32,849 nt of DNA, from assembly GCA_002431395.1 (NCBI GenBank), contig DJEU01000002.1, positions 23,428 through 56,276 on the forward strand. Direction: 5' to 3'. The number at the start of each line of letters is the position of its first letter. Positions within the stretch are counted from its first letter, which is position 1. The stretch is from Lachnoclostridium sp. UBA5890. Its GTDB lineage: Bacteria > Bacillota > Clostridia > Lachnospirales > Lachnospiraceae. This document shows, piece after piece, positions 23,479-32,185 of the stretch. Made by a program: the position numbers and the translations under genes. The notes beneath the pieces are model-generated. The model had not been told where the DNA came from, ran no database searches, and saw only the letters and a list, made by a program, of their open reading frames with translations.

Positions 23479-23697
23479 TTATTTGAACAACTCATTCAAA
23501 GCCTTCGGATCTGCCGAATTCACAGCCTCTTCATTTGCTTTCTGAATCTGAAGATATAATTCTTTTCGATAAATCGGAACAGATTTTGGCGCATTGATCC
23601 CAATCTTAACCTGGTCCCCTTTGATTTCCAAAATCGTCACTTCTACATCATCATTGATCACGATGGATTCGTTTACTTTTCTTGCCAGTGCTAACAT
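23479..23697 (-). CDS. csrA: CsrA RNA-binding translational repressor
   Basis: Small dimeric RNA-binding protein, 72 aa, normal for Gram-positive CsrA. It has MLALARKVNESIVI at the start, with the RNA-contact residues Leu4 and Arg6, and Arg44 in VPIYRKELY. It binds GGA-containing hairpins and blocks translation of flagellin mRNA; FliW sequesters it when flagellin has been exported. The C-terminal extension (residues 50-72) is where FliW-binding CsrA proteins differ from the enteric form. It starts 3 bp after the fliW stop with AGGAGG 8 bases upstream, so FliW and CsrA are made together. The likely target is the flagellin leader at 19611-19644. Confidence 0.97.
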   Translation of the reverse strand: MLALARKVNESIVINDDVEVTILEIKGDQVKIGINAPKSVPIYRKELYLQIQKANEEAVNSADPKALNELFK

Positions 23698-23700
23698 CGT

Positions 23701-24156
23701 TTACGCCTCCTTTTTCCCTTTCAGAATATCATAAATTTTGTATTTAATCTCGTATTCTTCATTTTCTACAACAACCTGTGCTCCCTTTCTTGTATCGGCA
23801 TTGATAATAATCGGGGCTTTTAAATTTGCTGACATTTGAGTTACATCCTGAGGAACCGTAAGGGGGAGAAGGACCACGATATTTTCCTCCGTGATATCAC
23901 CAAGTCCCTTCAAAAGTTCATCCTCCACAATCGGATTATAATCTTCCTTTACTGCCATTGGATTTATGACTGAAAATGCCAAGCCCGGTTCTTCTACACT
24001 CTGAAACCAGGAAACATTCGGTCTTCCTTCTTTTTCACTATCAAAAAGAATGGTATATTTTTTATATTCTTCGAAACCAAACATCCCACGTTCCATTGTA
24101 ATGATCTTGTCTTCCGAAAGATTGATTTCCCCAAAATATTTTGTTTTTACTAACAT
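23701..24156 (-). CDS. fliW: FliW flagellin-homeostasis protein
   Basis: Cytoplasmic protein, 151 aa, family length. It binds either free flagellin or CsrA, coupling flagellin translation to export. The usual family phrases are present: KYFGEINLSEDKIITMERGMFGF abbreviated here as TMERGMFGFEE, then WFQSVEEPGLAF, then VLLPLTVP and NLKAPIIIN with a closing QVV. GGAGG lies before the ATG. It sits between flgL and csrA exactly as in Bacillus. With CsrA, flagellin and FliS also present, the whole feedback circuit is encoded in about 5 kb. Confidence 0.97.
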   Translation of the reverse strand: MLVKTKYFGEINLSEDKIITMERGMFGFEEYKKYTILFDSEKEGRPNVSWFQSVEEPGLAFSVINPMAVKEDYNPIVEDELLKGLGDITEENIVVLLPLTVPQDVTQMSANLKAPIIINADTRKGAQVVVENEEYEIKYKIYDILKGKKEA

Positions 24157-24177
24157 ATCATTTCCTCCATTCTGCTA

Positions 24178-25662
24178 TCAGATAAAATTTAAAAGAGAAG
24201 TTCCCAAAATTTTCGCCGTCGCCTGCAAAGATGCCTGATACAGCAGATCCGCCTGTGTATAATTGACATAAGCTTCTTCCAGGTCCGCATCTTCGTTTTC
24301 TGATTTCGACTCTTTCGTATCTGTCTGCAATACTTCCAACTTGCTTGATGTCATTTTCAAACGGTTATAACGGGAACCATGTTCTGCCAGTGCCACATTT
24401 AATGTATCTTTGGCATTTTGGAATACCGTGATCGAATGGGTATAAGCATTGGTCAGTACTGTGTTCTGCAACGAAATTTCTGTCTCCGTGCGGTTGTACA
24501 ATTCTTGTAGCGTAGCAAGGGTCTCGGTATCATTGGGGTCACAATCATCAATTCTTTTCTGAATTGATACTAACGTTTTATCCATAATATCCAGATTATT
24601 GATCACGTTATAAATGTCATCTACCGCACGTCCGATGGAAGTGTCAAATGCATTGCAGCCAAGGGTATTGACTGTGATCGTCTGGCTGAAATTGATCTGA
24701 TAATTAATTTTCTGCTCTTTGATATTGAAATAATTTTTCGTTTCGCCGGTCACATTGTCTACAGCTGTAGATTCAAAATAATGTTCCGGACGAATATCAT
24801 TTTTCTCAAAATTCGTTTTGGAATACTGTACTTTCAGATCCGAACCGGCGCGGATAGAATCGTACACGCCATCGCCAAATACAAGTTCTCCGGTCTCCGG
24901 TACAAAATAAATTTCGTCCTCTGCCGGATGATACTGTTCATTAAATGTTTTATTATTTGCTATGCTTTTTGTCACTGCTGTAATTGTCTGTGATTTTCCG
25001 GAAGCATCGGTATACGTCACTGTCACATCACGCTCATCGCAGTTATCGTAAGAAAGCTGGATGCGGTGTGTCTCAAGATATTCGGAAGCCTCGTTGGCAT
25101 AATCCGAAGCGCTCTTGCTGTCATCGTATTCCGGCTGTCCATATACATAATTATACCGCTGAATGTTATTGATCTTTAATTCTTCGGTCATCGTATAGGT
25201 CACATTGGTGCTGTCCTCTTCAAAAAGGAGCGGCACATCGGTGCGGTAGCCGGTAAAAAGATAGCGGCCGGCATAGTCCATGTTGGCATTCTGCTGGTAA
25301 ATAAATTCGCAGTACTGTTTCAGCTGCGCTGCGATCGTAGAACGATCCTTGTCGTTGTTGGTACCATTGGCAGCCTGTGTGACGTAATCGATCATGGTAT
25401 CCAGGATGCCATCCGCTTTTTTTAATGGTTCCTCGGTCGCATCCATCCAGTTTTCCGCTTCATCGCAGTTGGAAAGATACTGTTCTATTTCTACAAGTGT
25501 CGTACGGTATTTCAGAGCACGTACAGCAATCGTTGGATTATCTGAAGGTTTCTGTATTTTTTTCTGAGACGAAAACTGCTGAAAGTAGTCGTTTGACGTC
25601 TCTTTGTTTTTCTGAATATGAAGCATTGCATTGCTTCGGATCATGTTATTGGTAATACGCAT
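24178..25662 (-). CDS. flgL: FlgL hook-filament junction protein
   Basis: Secreted junction protein between FlgK and the filament, 494 aa. Like flagellin it has conserved ends: RITNNMIRSNAMLHIQ with SSQKKIQKPSDNPTIAVRAL at the N-terminus, and a C-terminal helix DLEEAYVNYTQADLLYQASL ending ILGTSLLNFI. The middle (residues about 150-350) is a variable surface domain, longer than in Bacillus FlgL (about 300 aa in total). It has three or more cysteines. It follows the second flgK by 17 bp with a GGAAGGA site. Export is through the flagellar system, so no signal peptide is present. Confidence 0.95.
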   Translation of the reverse strand: MRITNNMIRSNAMLHIQKNKETSNDYFQQFSSQKKIQKPSDNPTIAVRALKYRTTLVEIEQYLSNCDEAENWMDATEEPLKKADGILDTMIDYVTQAANGTNNDKDRSTIAAQLKQYCEFIYQQNANMDYAGRYLFTGYRTDVPLLFEEDSTNVTYTMTEELKINNIQRYNYVYGQPEYDDSKSASDYANEASEYLETHRIQLSYDNCDERDVTVTYTDASGKSQTITAVTKSIANNKTFNEQYHPAEDEIYFVPETGELVFGDGVYDSIRAGSDLKVQYSKTNFEKNDIRPEHYFESTAVDNVTGETKNYFNIKEQKINYQINFSQTITVNTLGCNAFDTSIGRAVDDIYNVINNLDIMDKTLVSIQKRIDDCDPNDTETLATLQELYNRTETEISLQNTVLTNAYTHSITVFQNAKDTLNVALAEHGSRYNRLKMTSSKLEVLQTDTKESKSENEDADLEEAYVNYTQADLLYQASLQATAKILGTSLLNFI

Positions 25663-25679
25663 GTGTTGTCACATCCTTC

Positions 25680-27542
25680 CTAGACTGCTGTCTGATTGAT
25701 CAGTTTGTCAAGCACCTCGTTCATTACGGAAAGCACTTTATACTGGTTAAAGAGCATCTGCTGGTAAGTCAGCAGTCCCTCTGTCTCTTCGTCTTCATCG
25801 ACACCGGAAACGGATTGTCTCTGGATATCTACGGCATCGCGGATATTTTGCTGGCTTTTCTCCAGCGATGTAGCTTTTTGTCCATCGACTCCGACATCTG
25901 CAGTCAGCGACTGAAGAAACGAATCCGGCGCGCCATGGAGGAACATCTTGGAATCGTCTTTCAGATCGGATAATTTTTTGAGATTCAGGTTTTCTGATTT
26001 TCCCGGAAGTGATTCGGCGTTGCAGGCAACCAGTTTCGGGTCGCGGGAAACCGCATCGCTGACGCAGAAATTCATCGCTGTCATATAGTAATAACTTCCG
26101 GTGTAGCTTCCATTGGCATCCGATGTGGCAAGGGAAGAAAAACTGCGATCCTTTCCATCCACTTTACTGGTAAAGATATAATTATCTCCGGTTGCTGCTA
26201 CTGTCGCATTGAAGAAATCAATGCCGGCATTGCCGTAATCATCGTAACCGCTCTTATGGACATCATTAAACTCCTGTGAATACGTACGGACAAATTCATT
26301 GAGCTGCGCCATATAATATGGAATTCCCTTGTAATCCACACTGTCTCCTACAGTCACTTCATAACCGCTTGTTACAGCATTATTTAAAATCGTCGCCTGT
26401 TTGGCACTGATATTATTTTTCAAGGTAAACTGATACGTAAACGAACCATCGTCTTCCACCTGCACATCAAAATGATCATAGGCATATGTGAAATTGTTGA
26501 TCGTCAATTCGCCATCCTGTGCCGGGATGTTAAGAAGGTTCACATCGTTAATATTGGCATTTTTCATCGTAAGGACAAGGTTTCCGTCCGCATCGTTCGT
26601 AAGCGTGTCGCCTTTTCCCTTTAATATAGTCGCATTGTTACCGTCGCGCACCTGGAAAAGTGCCTGCAATTCACCGCCCAGTGTCGCACTATACGGATAA
26701 AACGGGGTTCCGTCAGTCCACGATACCTGATACAGACCACTGATATCATTGATACTCTTTGTCGTATCCAGTTCGGTTACTTGCATTTTATTGACTTCCT
26801 GCGTATCTACGAGGATTGCACCATCAACATATACATAATACTGATTCATTCCGACTCCGTCTGCCGGCTCTTTTTCTTTGACTTCGACATTGCAGTATTC
26901 AGACAACTGGTCGATCAGAACATTTCGCTGGTCTCTCAGATCATGTGCCGTATTACGGTACGCTTCCAATGTATTGATCTGTTTTGTAAGTGAGGCAATC
27001 TTTTCGGCGATCGCATTGATCTGCTCTACCGTCGTCTTGATTTTCTCATTTGCCTCTTCCTGCAAGGATTTCAGATTTGTCGCTGTCTCCTGCACAAAAC
27101 TGGAAAATGTTTCTGCATAAGAGACGATTTCTTTTCGACGTGTCTCACTTCCCGCATCGGTGGAAGTTCCTGTCAATCGTTTACAGAATTCATCAAAAGA
27201 GGTTGTGATACCTGCCTGTTTTTCGTCCTTTGCATAAAGGACTTTCTGCACATCATTGAGAAAATAACTGTGCGTGTTATATTTATAATAGGTTGCATTT
27301 GCTTTACAATATTTTACATCATAATAATCGTTATGTTCTCTTACGATGCCTTGTACATAAACTCCGGATCCCTCTACTTTGATGGAACTGACGTGTCTTG
27401 TCTGAGCTGCCGTCTTAACAACCTGGCGGGAATAGCCCTTGGTTCCTACGTTTGCCAGATTGTGAGCTGCCGTCTGCATGGACGCATTGTATGCCATCAT
27501 TCCGGATTTTGCGATATCAAGTCCCTGAAAAGTCGCTCCCAT
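25680..27542 (-). CDS. flgK: FlgK-type hook-associated protein (second copy)
   Basis: Hook-associated protein 1 family, 620 aa. The N-terminal rod/hook motif is clear (AKSGMMAYNASMQTAAHNLA, then NVGTKGYSRQ), followed by a coiled region (EKIASLTKQINTLEAY, RDQRNVLIDQLSEY). The C-terminus keeps the FlgK ending (EDEETEGLLTYQQMLFNQYK to DKLINQTAV), but less canonically than the first copy. It follows that copy by 25 bp with AAAGGAGG before the ATG. The two proteins differ widely in their middles, so they are not a recent duplication. Possibly the junction uses both, or each suits a different filament or growth stage. Confidence 0.92.
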   Translation of the reverse strand: MGATFQGLDIAKSGMMAYNASMQTAAHNLANVGTKGYSRQVVKTAAQTRHVSSIKVEGSGVYVQGIVREHNDYYDVKYCKANATYYKYNTHSYFLNDVQKVLYAKDEKQAGITTSFDEFCKRLTGTSTDAGSETRRKEIVSYAETFSSFVQETATNLKSLQEEANEKIKTTVEQINAIAEKIASLTKQINTLEAYRNTAHDLRDQRNVLIDQLSEYCNVEVKEKEPADGVGMNQYYVYVDGAILVDTQEVNKMQVTELDTTKSINDISGLYQVSWTDGTPFYPYSATLGGELQALFQVRDGNNATILKGKGDTLTNDADGNLVLTMKNANINDVNLLNIPAQDGELTINNFTYAYDHFDVQVEDDGSFTYQFTLKNNISAKQATILNNAVTSGYEVTVGDSVDYKGIPYYMAQLNEFVRTYSQEFNDVHKSGYDDYGNAGIDFFNATVAATGDNYIFTSKVDGKDRSFSSLATSDANGSYTGSYYYMTAMNFCVSDAVSRDPKLVACNAESLPGKSENLNLKKLSDLKDDSKMFLHGAPDSFLQSLTADVGVDGQKATSLEKSQQNIRDAVDIQRQSVSGVDEDEETEGLLTYQQMLFNQYKVLSVMNEVLDKLINQTAV

Positions 27543-27567
27543 ATTGGTCCTCCTTTCTTGTCACCGC

Positions 27568-29349
27568 CTACAGGCGTGTGAGCAAGTGTTCTATCATTTC
27601 ATCCACTACCGTGATATAACGCGAAGAGGCGTTATAACACTGCTGGTATTTTATCAAATCTGCTAATTCTTCATCTGTCGAGACACCCATCTCATTTTGT
27701 CTGGCAGATTCTACCGAATGTACAGTTGTTTCCTGATTGTCAATAATTCCCTTCCATACATTTCCCAGGGTAGCAAACTGCCCTACCATGGCTCCGTAAT
27801 AATCACAGAAATTGTATGTTGTCATGGAATTCGGATCCATCGTACCAAATTTTCCCTGCCATTTTGCCAGCAGTTCCTGACAAAGATCGAGGGTATAACC
27901 GTCCACATGTCCGGAAGACGCATTGGCACTGAGGGGAAGCTTGGACGGATCTCTCAACAGTTCCGGATTTACCTCCAGCTGATCGGTTGTATATAAAGAA
28001 TAATGGTCATTCGGATCTTCCGCATTGTACTCGTATACGGTGACTGCCTGCGGTTTTCCATCTTCATCAAGAACGGTCACGGTTTTTTCCGTGTAGCGGC
28101 TCGTCTCTCTTCGTACAAAAAGTTCCGCCCCCATCGTCTTATCGGCATCATCGCCGATCGGTGCTTTGTCTGTATCCAGCACAGTGATGGTCGTTCCATC
28201 TGCCAGTGTAAGTTCTTTATTCGGACACAAAGTATCGTTTACCATGGTCACGATTCCGTGAATCAACTGGTCAAATTCTGCCTCAATCGTCATAACGATC
28301 GACGGCTGTACATTTTCATTGTATTCTTCTACTTTTCGATTATATTCTTCGGTCGCATTGAAATAGGCTTTGCTGTCCAAATTACCGTCCGCATCGAGAT
28401 AATCGGATTCATTTGGTTTCTGTGGAATATCCAGATAGGTTGTCTTGGATTTTCCTCTTGCCACCAAAAGTCCACGAAGGGAACCGGTGTCAGTGTCATT
28501 TTCGCTGGAATAAGACAATTCTCCACGGAGGAAGAAATCGCCGCCCATCTCCCAGACCGGTTTCAACAATTTGGAAGTCTCACTTTCGTTTGCCGTTGTG
28601 AGGCGGTGCTGGATATTGGACTCCAGCAAAAACTGACCTTCTGCGTAAATGCTTACGGTTCCATCGACTTCCTCATAACTTTCCACGTTGACATATGTAC
28701 TTAATTGATCCAACAGAAGATTTCTGGAATCTCTGTAATCGTTTGCCGATTCGCCGGTTGCCTCGTATTTCTGAATTAATTCATTGTACTGGCGGATCTG
28801 GTCTACGATGTTATTGATCTGGTCAACCTGATTTTTTACTTCCTGATTCATATTGGTCTGATATTCAACCAGCTGATCCCGAAGTGCATTGGCACGCTCG
28901 GTAAACTTGGAAGCGGTCGATACCAGTTCGGAACGGAGTACGATATTGTTCGGCTCCTGTGCCAGATTGGAAACGGCACTCCACAAATCGGTAACGGAAG
29001 TGATAAATTCTTCGCCTTCCATCTCTCCAAACAAATCTTCAATTTCCTGTACGGCTTTATACTGAGCCTCATAAAAGCTCTGTCGTCCCGCCTGCACACG
29101 GTACTGTGCATCCAAAAAGGTATTTCTCACCTGACGGATCTCGGCGATATCGGTACCTTTTCCGATCTGAAGCCGGTTTGCGTAAGCTCCATATCTGGTC
29201 GAATAAAAGGCATCGGTAACGATAACCTGTTGTCTCGAATACCCTTCTGTCGTCGCATTCGCAAGGTTATGTGCGGTCGTATAAAGGGATGACTGCGCAG
29301 AATGCAGTCCCGAAACTCCTGTATTAAAACTTGCAAATAAATTTCCCAT
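27568..29349 (-). CDS. flgK: FlgK hook-associated protein (first copy)
   Basis: Hook-associated protein 1, 593 aa, the junction protein placed on the hook before FlgL. N-terminus: SFNTGVSGLHSAQSSLYTTA and HNLANATTEGYSRQQV. A coiled region (DQINNIVDQIRQYNELI) and YRDSRNLLLDQLSTYVNV follow. The C-terminus ends with the canonical STDEELADLIKYQQCYNA to DEMIEHLLTRL. The variable middle (residues about 300-480) is acidic. The ATG at 29349 is chosen because GAGG lies 8 bases upstream and the conserved start fits; an in-frame upstream reading to 29406 adds an uncharacteristic hydrophobic stretch. FlgN, the chaperone for FlgK, is encoded just upstream. Confidence 0.94.
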   Translation of the reverse strand: MGNLFASFNTGVSGLHSAQSSLYTTAHNLANATTEGYSRQQVIVTDAFYSTRYGAYANRLQIGKGTDIAEIRQVRNTFLDAQYRVQAGRQSFYEAQYKAVQEIEDLFGEMEGEEFITSVTDLWSAVSNLAQEPNNIVLRSELVSTASKFTERANALRDQLVEYQTNMNQEVKNQVDQINNIVDQIRQYNELIQKYEATGESANDYRDSRNLLLDQLSTYVNVESYEEVDGTVSIYAEGQFLLESNIQHRLTTANESETSKLLKPVWEMGGDFFLRGELSYSSENDTDTGSLRGLLVARGKSKTTYLDIPQKPNESDYLDADGNLDSKAYFNATEEYNRKVEEYNENVQPSIVMTIEAEFDQLIHGIVTMVNDTLCPNKELTLADGTTITVLDTDKAPIGDDADKTMGAELFVRRETSRYTEKTVTVLDEDGKPQAVTVYEYNAEDPNDHYSLYTTDQLEVNPELLRDPSKLPLSANASSGHVDGYTLDLCQELLAKWQGKFGTMDPNSMTTYNFCDYYGAMVGQFATLGNVWKGIIDNQETTVHSVESARQNEMGVSTDEELADLIKYQQCYNASSRYITVVDEMIEHLLTRL

Positions 29350-29421
29350 AACGTTTTCCTCAACTATTCTATAACACAATAGAAGTACACGATGTCCACG
29401 AGCCAAATCCGCCCGCTTCTT

Positions 29422-29937
29422 CTATTGCTTCGCATCAAACATACCGGCACCGTAATCGCCTATATCGACCTGTGCGGCATTGCTTGAATAATTGCTGCTT
29501 CCTGAAGACATCCGTGTACTTCTTATCACATTCATATTGAATTCAACCATCTCCAGCGCTTCCGTCAGAAGCTGCTTGTTTTGGAGATTCAGTTCCTGCA
29601 GACGTCCCATCGTCCGTTTGAGACGGTCATGCAGTTTTTCTAATGCTTCTTTTTCCTTTGGCTGATTGCCTAACTTTTTTACCAATTTTTCCAGATTCAT
29701 CTCATCCGGCTTCATTCCCAAAACGGTCGCAATGTCTGCTGTCACCTGCTGCCTCTTGTTTTCCAGATTTCCTACCTGATCAACAAGAACCTGTTCCTGC
29801 CCCTGCAGTCCCGCCAGTGAGTCAAGATCGTTGGCAATGACTGCCCGGATCTTCTCCTCCTGAATTGGAATCAAGTCTGTATACAACCGGTCTTCCTTGT
29901 CCAGTGTATCGATCAGCTCTTCCATTAAACTTGCCAA
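29422..29937 (-). CDS. flgN: FlgN chaperone for hook-associated proteins
   Basis: Cytoplasmic coiled-coil chaperone, 171 aa, that keeps FlgK and FlgL export-ready. Family signs are the N-terminal LMEELIDTLDKEDRLYTDLI, a central heptad-rich helix pair, and the Gly/Ser-rich tail ending DYGAGMFDAKQ. The start is probably a rare TTG at 29937: AGGAGG ends 7 bases upstream of it. A GTG at 29955 overlaps that ribosome site, and the ATG at 29925 is too far from it. The gene lies between flgM and the first flgK, as in Bacillus. Confidence 0.92.
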   Translation of the reverse strand: MASLMEELIDTLDKEDRLYTDLIPIQEEKIRAVIANDLDSLAGLQGQEQVLVDQVGNLENKRQQVTADIATVLGMKPDEMNLEKLVKKLGNQPKEKEALEKLHDRLKRTMGRLQELNLQNKQLLTEALEMVEFNMNVIRSTRMSSGSSNYSSNAAQVDIGDYGAGMFDAKQ

Positions 29938-29981
29938 AAAACATCCTCCTGTCACTTATCCCCGTGTAATAAAAAGATTTA

Positions 29982-30251
29982 TTATCCGAGTATGCGATCT
30001 GCCATCTTCGCTGCAACATCCTCAATCGAAACATTGTATGTTCCGGCTTTCATGCGTTCCATAATATCTTTTACTTTGTCCGCACGAACATCCGGTGATT
30101 CCGCTGCTGCCTTCTTCGCGATCTGGTAATCTTTACCAAATTCTGAAATTTCCAAAGAATCTGTCGCTGTGGCTGTGGTTTTTTTCGCTGTCCCTTTTGG
30201 CTTGTTTGCCTTATAAAGCTGACTTACCTGCATATAAGCATCGATTCTCAT
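29982..30251 (-). CDS. flgM: FlgM anti-sigma-28 factor
   Basis: Small protein, 89 aa, that binds and inhibits sigma-28 until the hook is finished and it is exported. The N-terminus (RIDAYMQVSQLYKAN) and the C-terminal sigma-binding helices are typical: AAESPDVRADKVKDIMERM, then GTYNVSIEDVAAKMADRIL. The ATG at 30251 has AGGTGG 8 bases upstream; GTG codons further up belong to the ribosome-site region. It is the first gene of the late flagellar block and may have its own sigma-28 promoter at 30297-30322, which would make a negative feedback loop. The sigma-28 gene itself is not in this window. Confidence 0.94.
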   Translation of the reverse strand: MRIDAYMQVSQLYKANKPKGTAKKTTATATDSLEISEFGKDYQIAKKAAAESPDVRADKVKDIMERMKAGTYNVSIEDVAAKMADRILG

Positions 30252-30296
30252 AATATTCACCACCTAAAACCTAAATTTCTTCTGTGTCACAATATG

Positions 30297-30322
30297 TATC
30301 GGAAGAAATAATAGATATATTA
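30297..30322 (-). promoter_or_regulatory. Possible sigma-28 promoter of flgM operon
   Basis: The minus strand has TAAT-N14-TTCCGATA, six of eight -10 positions to the sigma-28 consensus and three of four -35 positions with a 14-base spacer. It lies about 45 bases before the flgM start and overlaps the stop codon of the beta-propeller gene. It is weaker than the flagellin and flaG promoters. Confidence 0.5.
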
Positions 30323-32185
30323 ATAGGCAATCGAACGAATTTTTTTATATTTTTTTGTATCGTAGACACAAATCCCGGAAGAAGCTTTGCAGAGATAAAA
30401 ATAATCCCCAATATACAGGCCTCTTGATGCCTCACTGTAAGATTCTTCCAATGAAAGTTTTGCAATGTTCCGAAATCCTTTTTGCTTATCATAGGAAAAA
30501 ATCTCATAAAATGAATCCGTCGCAGCATCATAGTTTTCAACGCCAAATGCAATCCGGTTTCTCTCTACGTCAACTACAATTCCTTTGTGGTCACTTCCAA
30601 TATTCTGCGTCGTATTCTTCTCCAATTTTTTACTGTGTATTTCTTTTACTTTTTCCGGATCCGAAATGTCAAACATGGAAAGTTTGACATACGAGTTTCC
30701 CTCTTTATCTTGTATGCTTCCGATCCCCAGCAGCATATTTTCTCCAAACGGATGCAGATAATCGGAAAATCCCGGTATCTTTAATTTGTCCTTTACAACC
30801 GGGTTCGCAGGGTCACTGACGTCCACCAAAAACAGCGGATCGGTTTCCCGGTATGTCACAAAATACACACTTTCTTCCATAAAGCGCGCCGAGTAAATCC
30901 GCTCGCCGGGAGCCAGCCGGCTCACACTTCCAATGGTTTTAAATGACGAATCTACGATGTAAAGCCCATTCGTGGTTTTGCCGTTGTCATCATATGTCGT
31001 CGCAGCAAAACGAAGATTTCCCTCGTATTCATCCATGGAAAACTGGTTTAATATCGTACCATTGATGACTTTTTCGCAGGCATATTTTATCGTTCCTTTT
31101 TCATAGGAGTACCGGCTGATTTTTGTTTTCCGCCAAGCATCTGTCTCCGTCGCAACATAGATATTTTTTTCACTCATATAATATGTTCCCTCTGCCCCAA
31201 GCACCGCCATGCTGTCGATGGTTTTTCCGCTTTGGGAAAGATCTATACTCTGGAACACAAGGTATTCTGAGGATTCCCCCAAGTTTGGACAGTACAGCCG
31301 GTCTTCCGGAAGAAGTCTGCCTCCCACTTCCGGGATATATTCTTTTTTGTCTGTCTTTTTTTCTGCTTCATACACCCGCTTCACAGAAATCGTGTACAAT
31401 ATATTTCCTGTCAAACGCGAATCACTGTACGTTCCCGACTGACTGCTCTTACTGCGGCAGACCGGATTTTCCGGATCACTGACATCATACAGGTAAATGC
31501 GTGTCTGACTGTTTGTATCGTCTGCCAATGTATTTTCGTCCTCTGCCAACACAACAAGCCATCTGTCCTGCACATACAAAGCCTGCACTTGTACATCCGC
31601 CAGAACTATTTTCCCGATCTGCGCACTGTCTTTTCCTTCTGCCTTCACAATAGAAATGGTACTGGATACCGCATCCTGATAACTCGAATAAATATAAGTT
31701 CCGTCCGTTTTTACAATGTCTGCTTCCTCAATGCCTTCTACCTGGTTATTTGTTCTAGTATACTCATTTACCCTGCTCTCACTTGTCTTCGCCTGACTTG
31801 TATCTTCTGCCCCGGACGAATATGCGATATCATTTTCCATCATGGTAATTCGTTCTTTTCCGTTTTCCGTAAGGTAATCATCAATGGATTTGCGGATTTC
31901 TTCATACGTCTTATGTTCTTCCGTTGTATCTTGCAGGGGCGCAGTGTTTTGGTACTGCTCTGCTACTGTCTGCTGTTTTTGCGGTGACATTTTTTGATTC
32001 TGCCACAGCATAATGCCCGCTCCGACTACAATTACCGCCGCTGCCGCAGCACATACACCGCGCACATATCTGTGCGGTCTCTTTCTATTTGTCCTTAATT
32101 TCTTTTCTATTTGATCCGGGGAAAGGCTCTCCGGAACAGGGATTTCGTCTGCCATCTTTTTTAAATTCTTTTCTATTTCTGTCAT
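30320..32185 (-). CDS. Membrane-anchored beta-propeller protein, likely anti-sigma partner
   Basis: Single-pass membrane protein, 621 aa. Residues 1-40 are cytoplasmic and charged, residues about 43-61 form one membrane helix (AAAAAVIVVGAGIMLW), and the rest is outside. The outer part (from about 145) matches the secreted beta-propeller family: ADIVKTDGTYIYSS at the start, then repeated YDVSDPENP, VDVSDPANP and FDISDPEKV blades. Its start overlaps the ECF sigma stop by four bases, the usual layout for a sigma/anti-sigma pair, so the cytoplasmic 40 residues may hold the sigma factor and the propeller may sense an external signal. No zinc anti-sigma motif (HxxxCxxC) is present, so this is inferred from layout. 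Confidence 0.82.
   Translation of the reverse strand: MTEIEKNLKKMADEIPVPESLSPDQIEKKLRTNRKRPHRYVRGVCAAAAAVIVVGAGIMLWQNQKMSPQKQQTVAEQYQNTAPLQDTTEEHKTYEEIRKSIDDYLTENGKERITMMENDIAYSSGAEDTSQAKTSESRVNEYTRTNNQVEGIEEADIVKTDGTYIYSSYQDAVSSTISIVKAEGKDSAQIGKIVLADVQVQALYVQDRWLVVLAEDENTLADDTNSQTRIYLYDVSDPENPVCRSKSSQSGTYSDSRLTGNILYTISVKRVYEAEKKTDKKEYIPEVGGRLLPEDRLYCPNLGESSEYLVFQSIDLSQSGKTIDSMAVLGAEGTYYMSEKNIYVATETDAWRKTKISRYSYEKGTIKYACEKVINGTILNQFSMDEYEGNLRFAATTYDDNGKTTNGLYIVDSSFKTIGSVSRLAPGERIYSARFMEESVYFVTYRETDPLFLVDVSDPANPVVKDKLKIPGFSDYLHPFGENMLLGIGSIQDKEGNSYVKLSMFDISDPEKVKEIHSKKLEKNTTQNIGSDHKGIVVDVERNRIAFGVENYDAATDSFYEIFSYDKQKGFRNIAKLSLEESYSEASRGLYIGDYFYLCKASSGICVYDTKKYKKIRSIAY

Noticed and set aside
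28003..28704. Long plus-strand open frame of 233 codons opposite the first flgK
   Set aside because: It lies wholly antisense to a well-recognised gene, shows no family resemblance, and has no convincing ribosome site.
31589..31987. Plus-strand frame of 132 codons opposite the beta-propeller gene
   Set aside because: It is an antisense shadow with cysteine- and phenylalanine-rich translation and no start signals.
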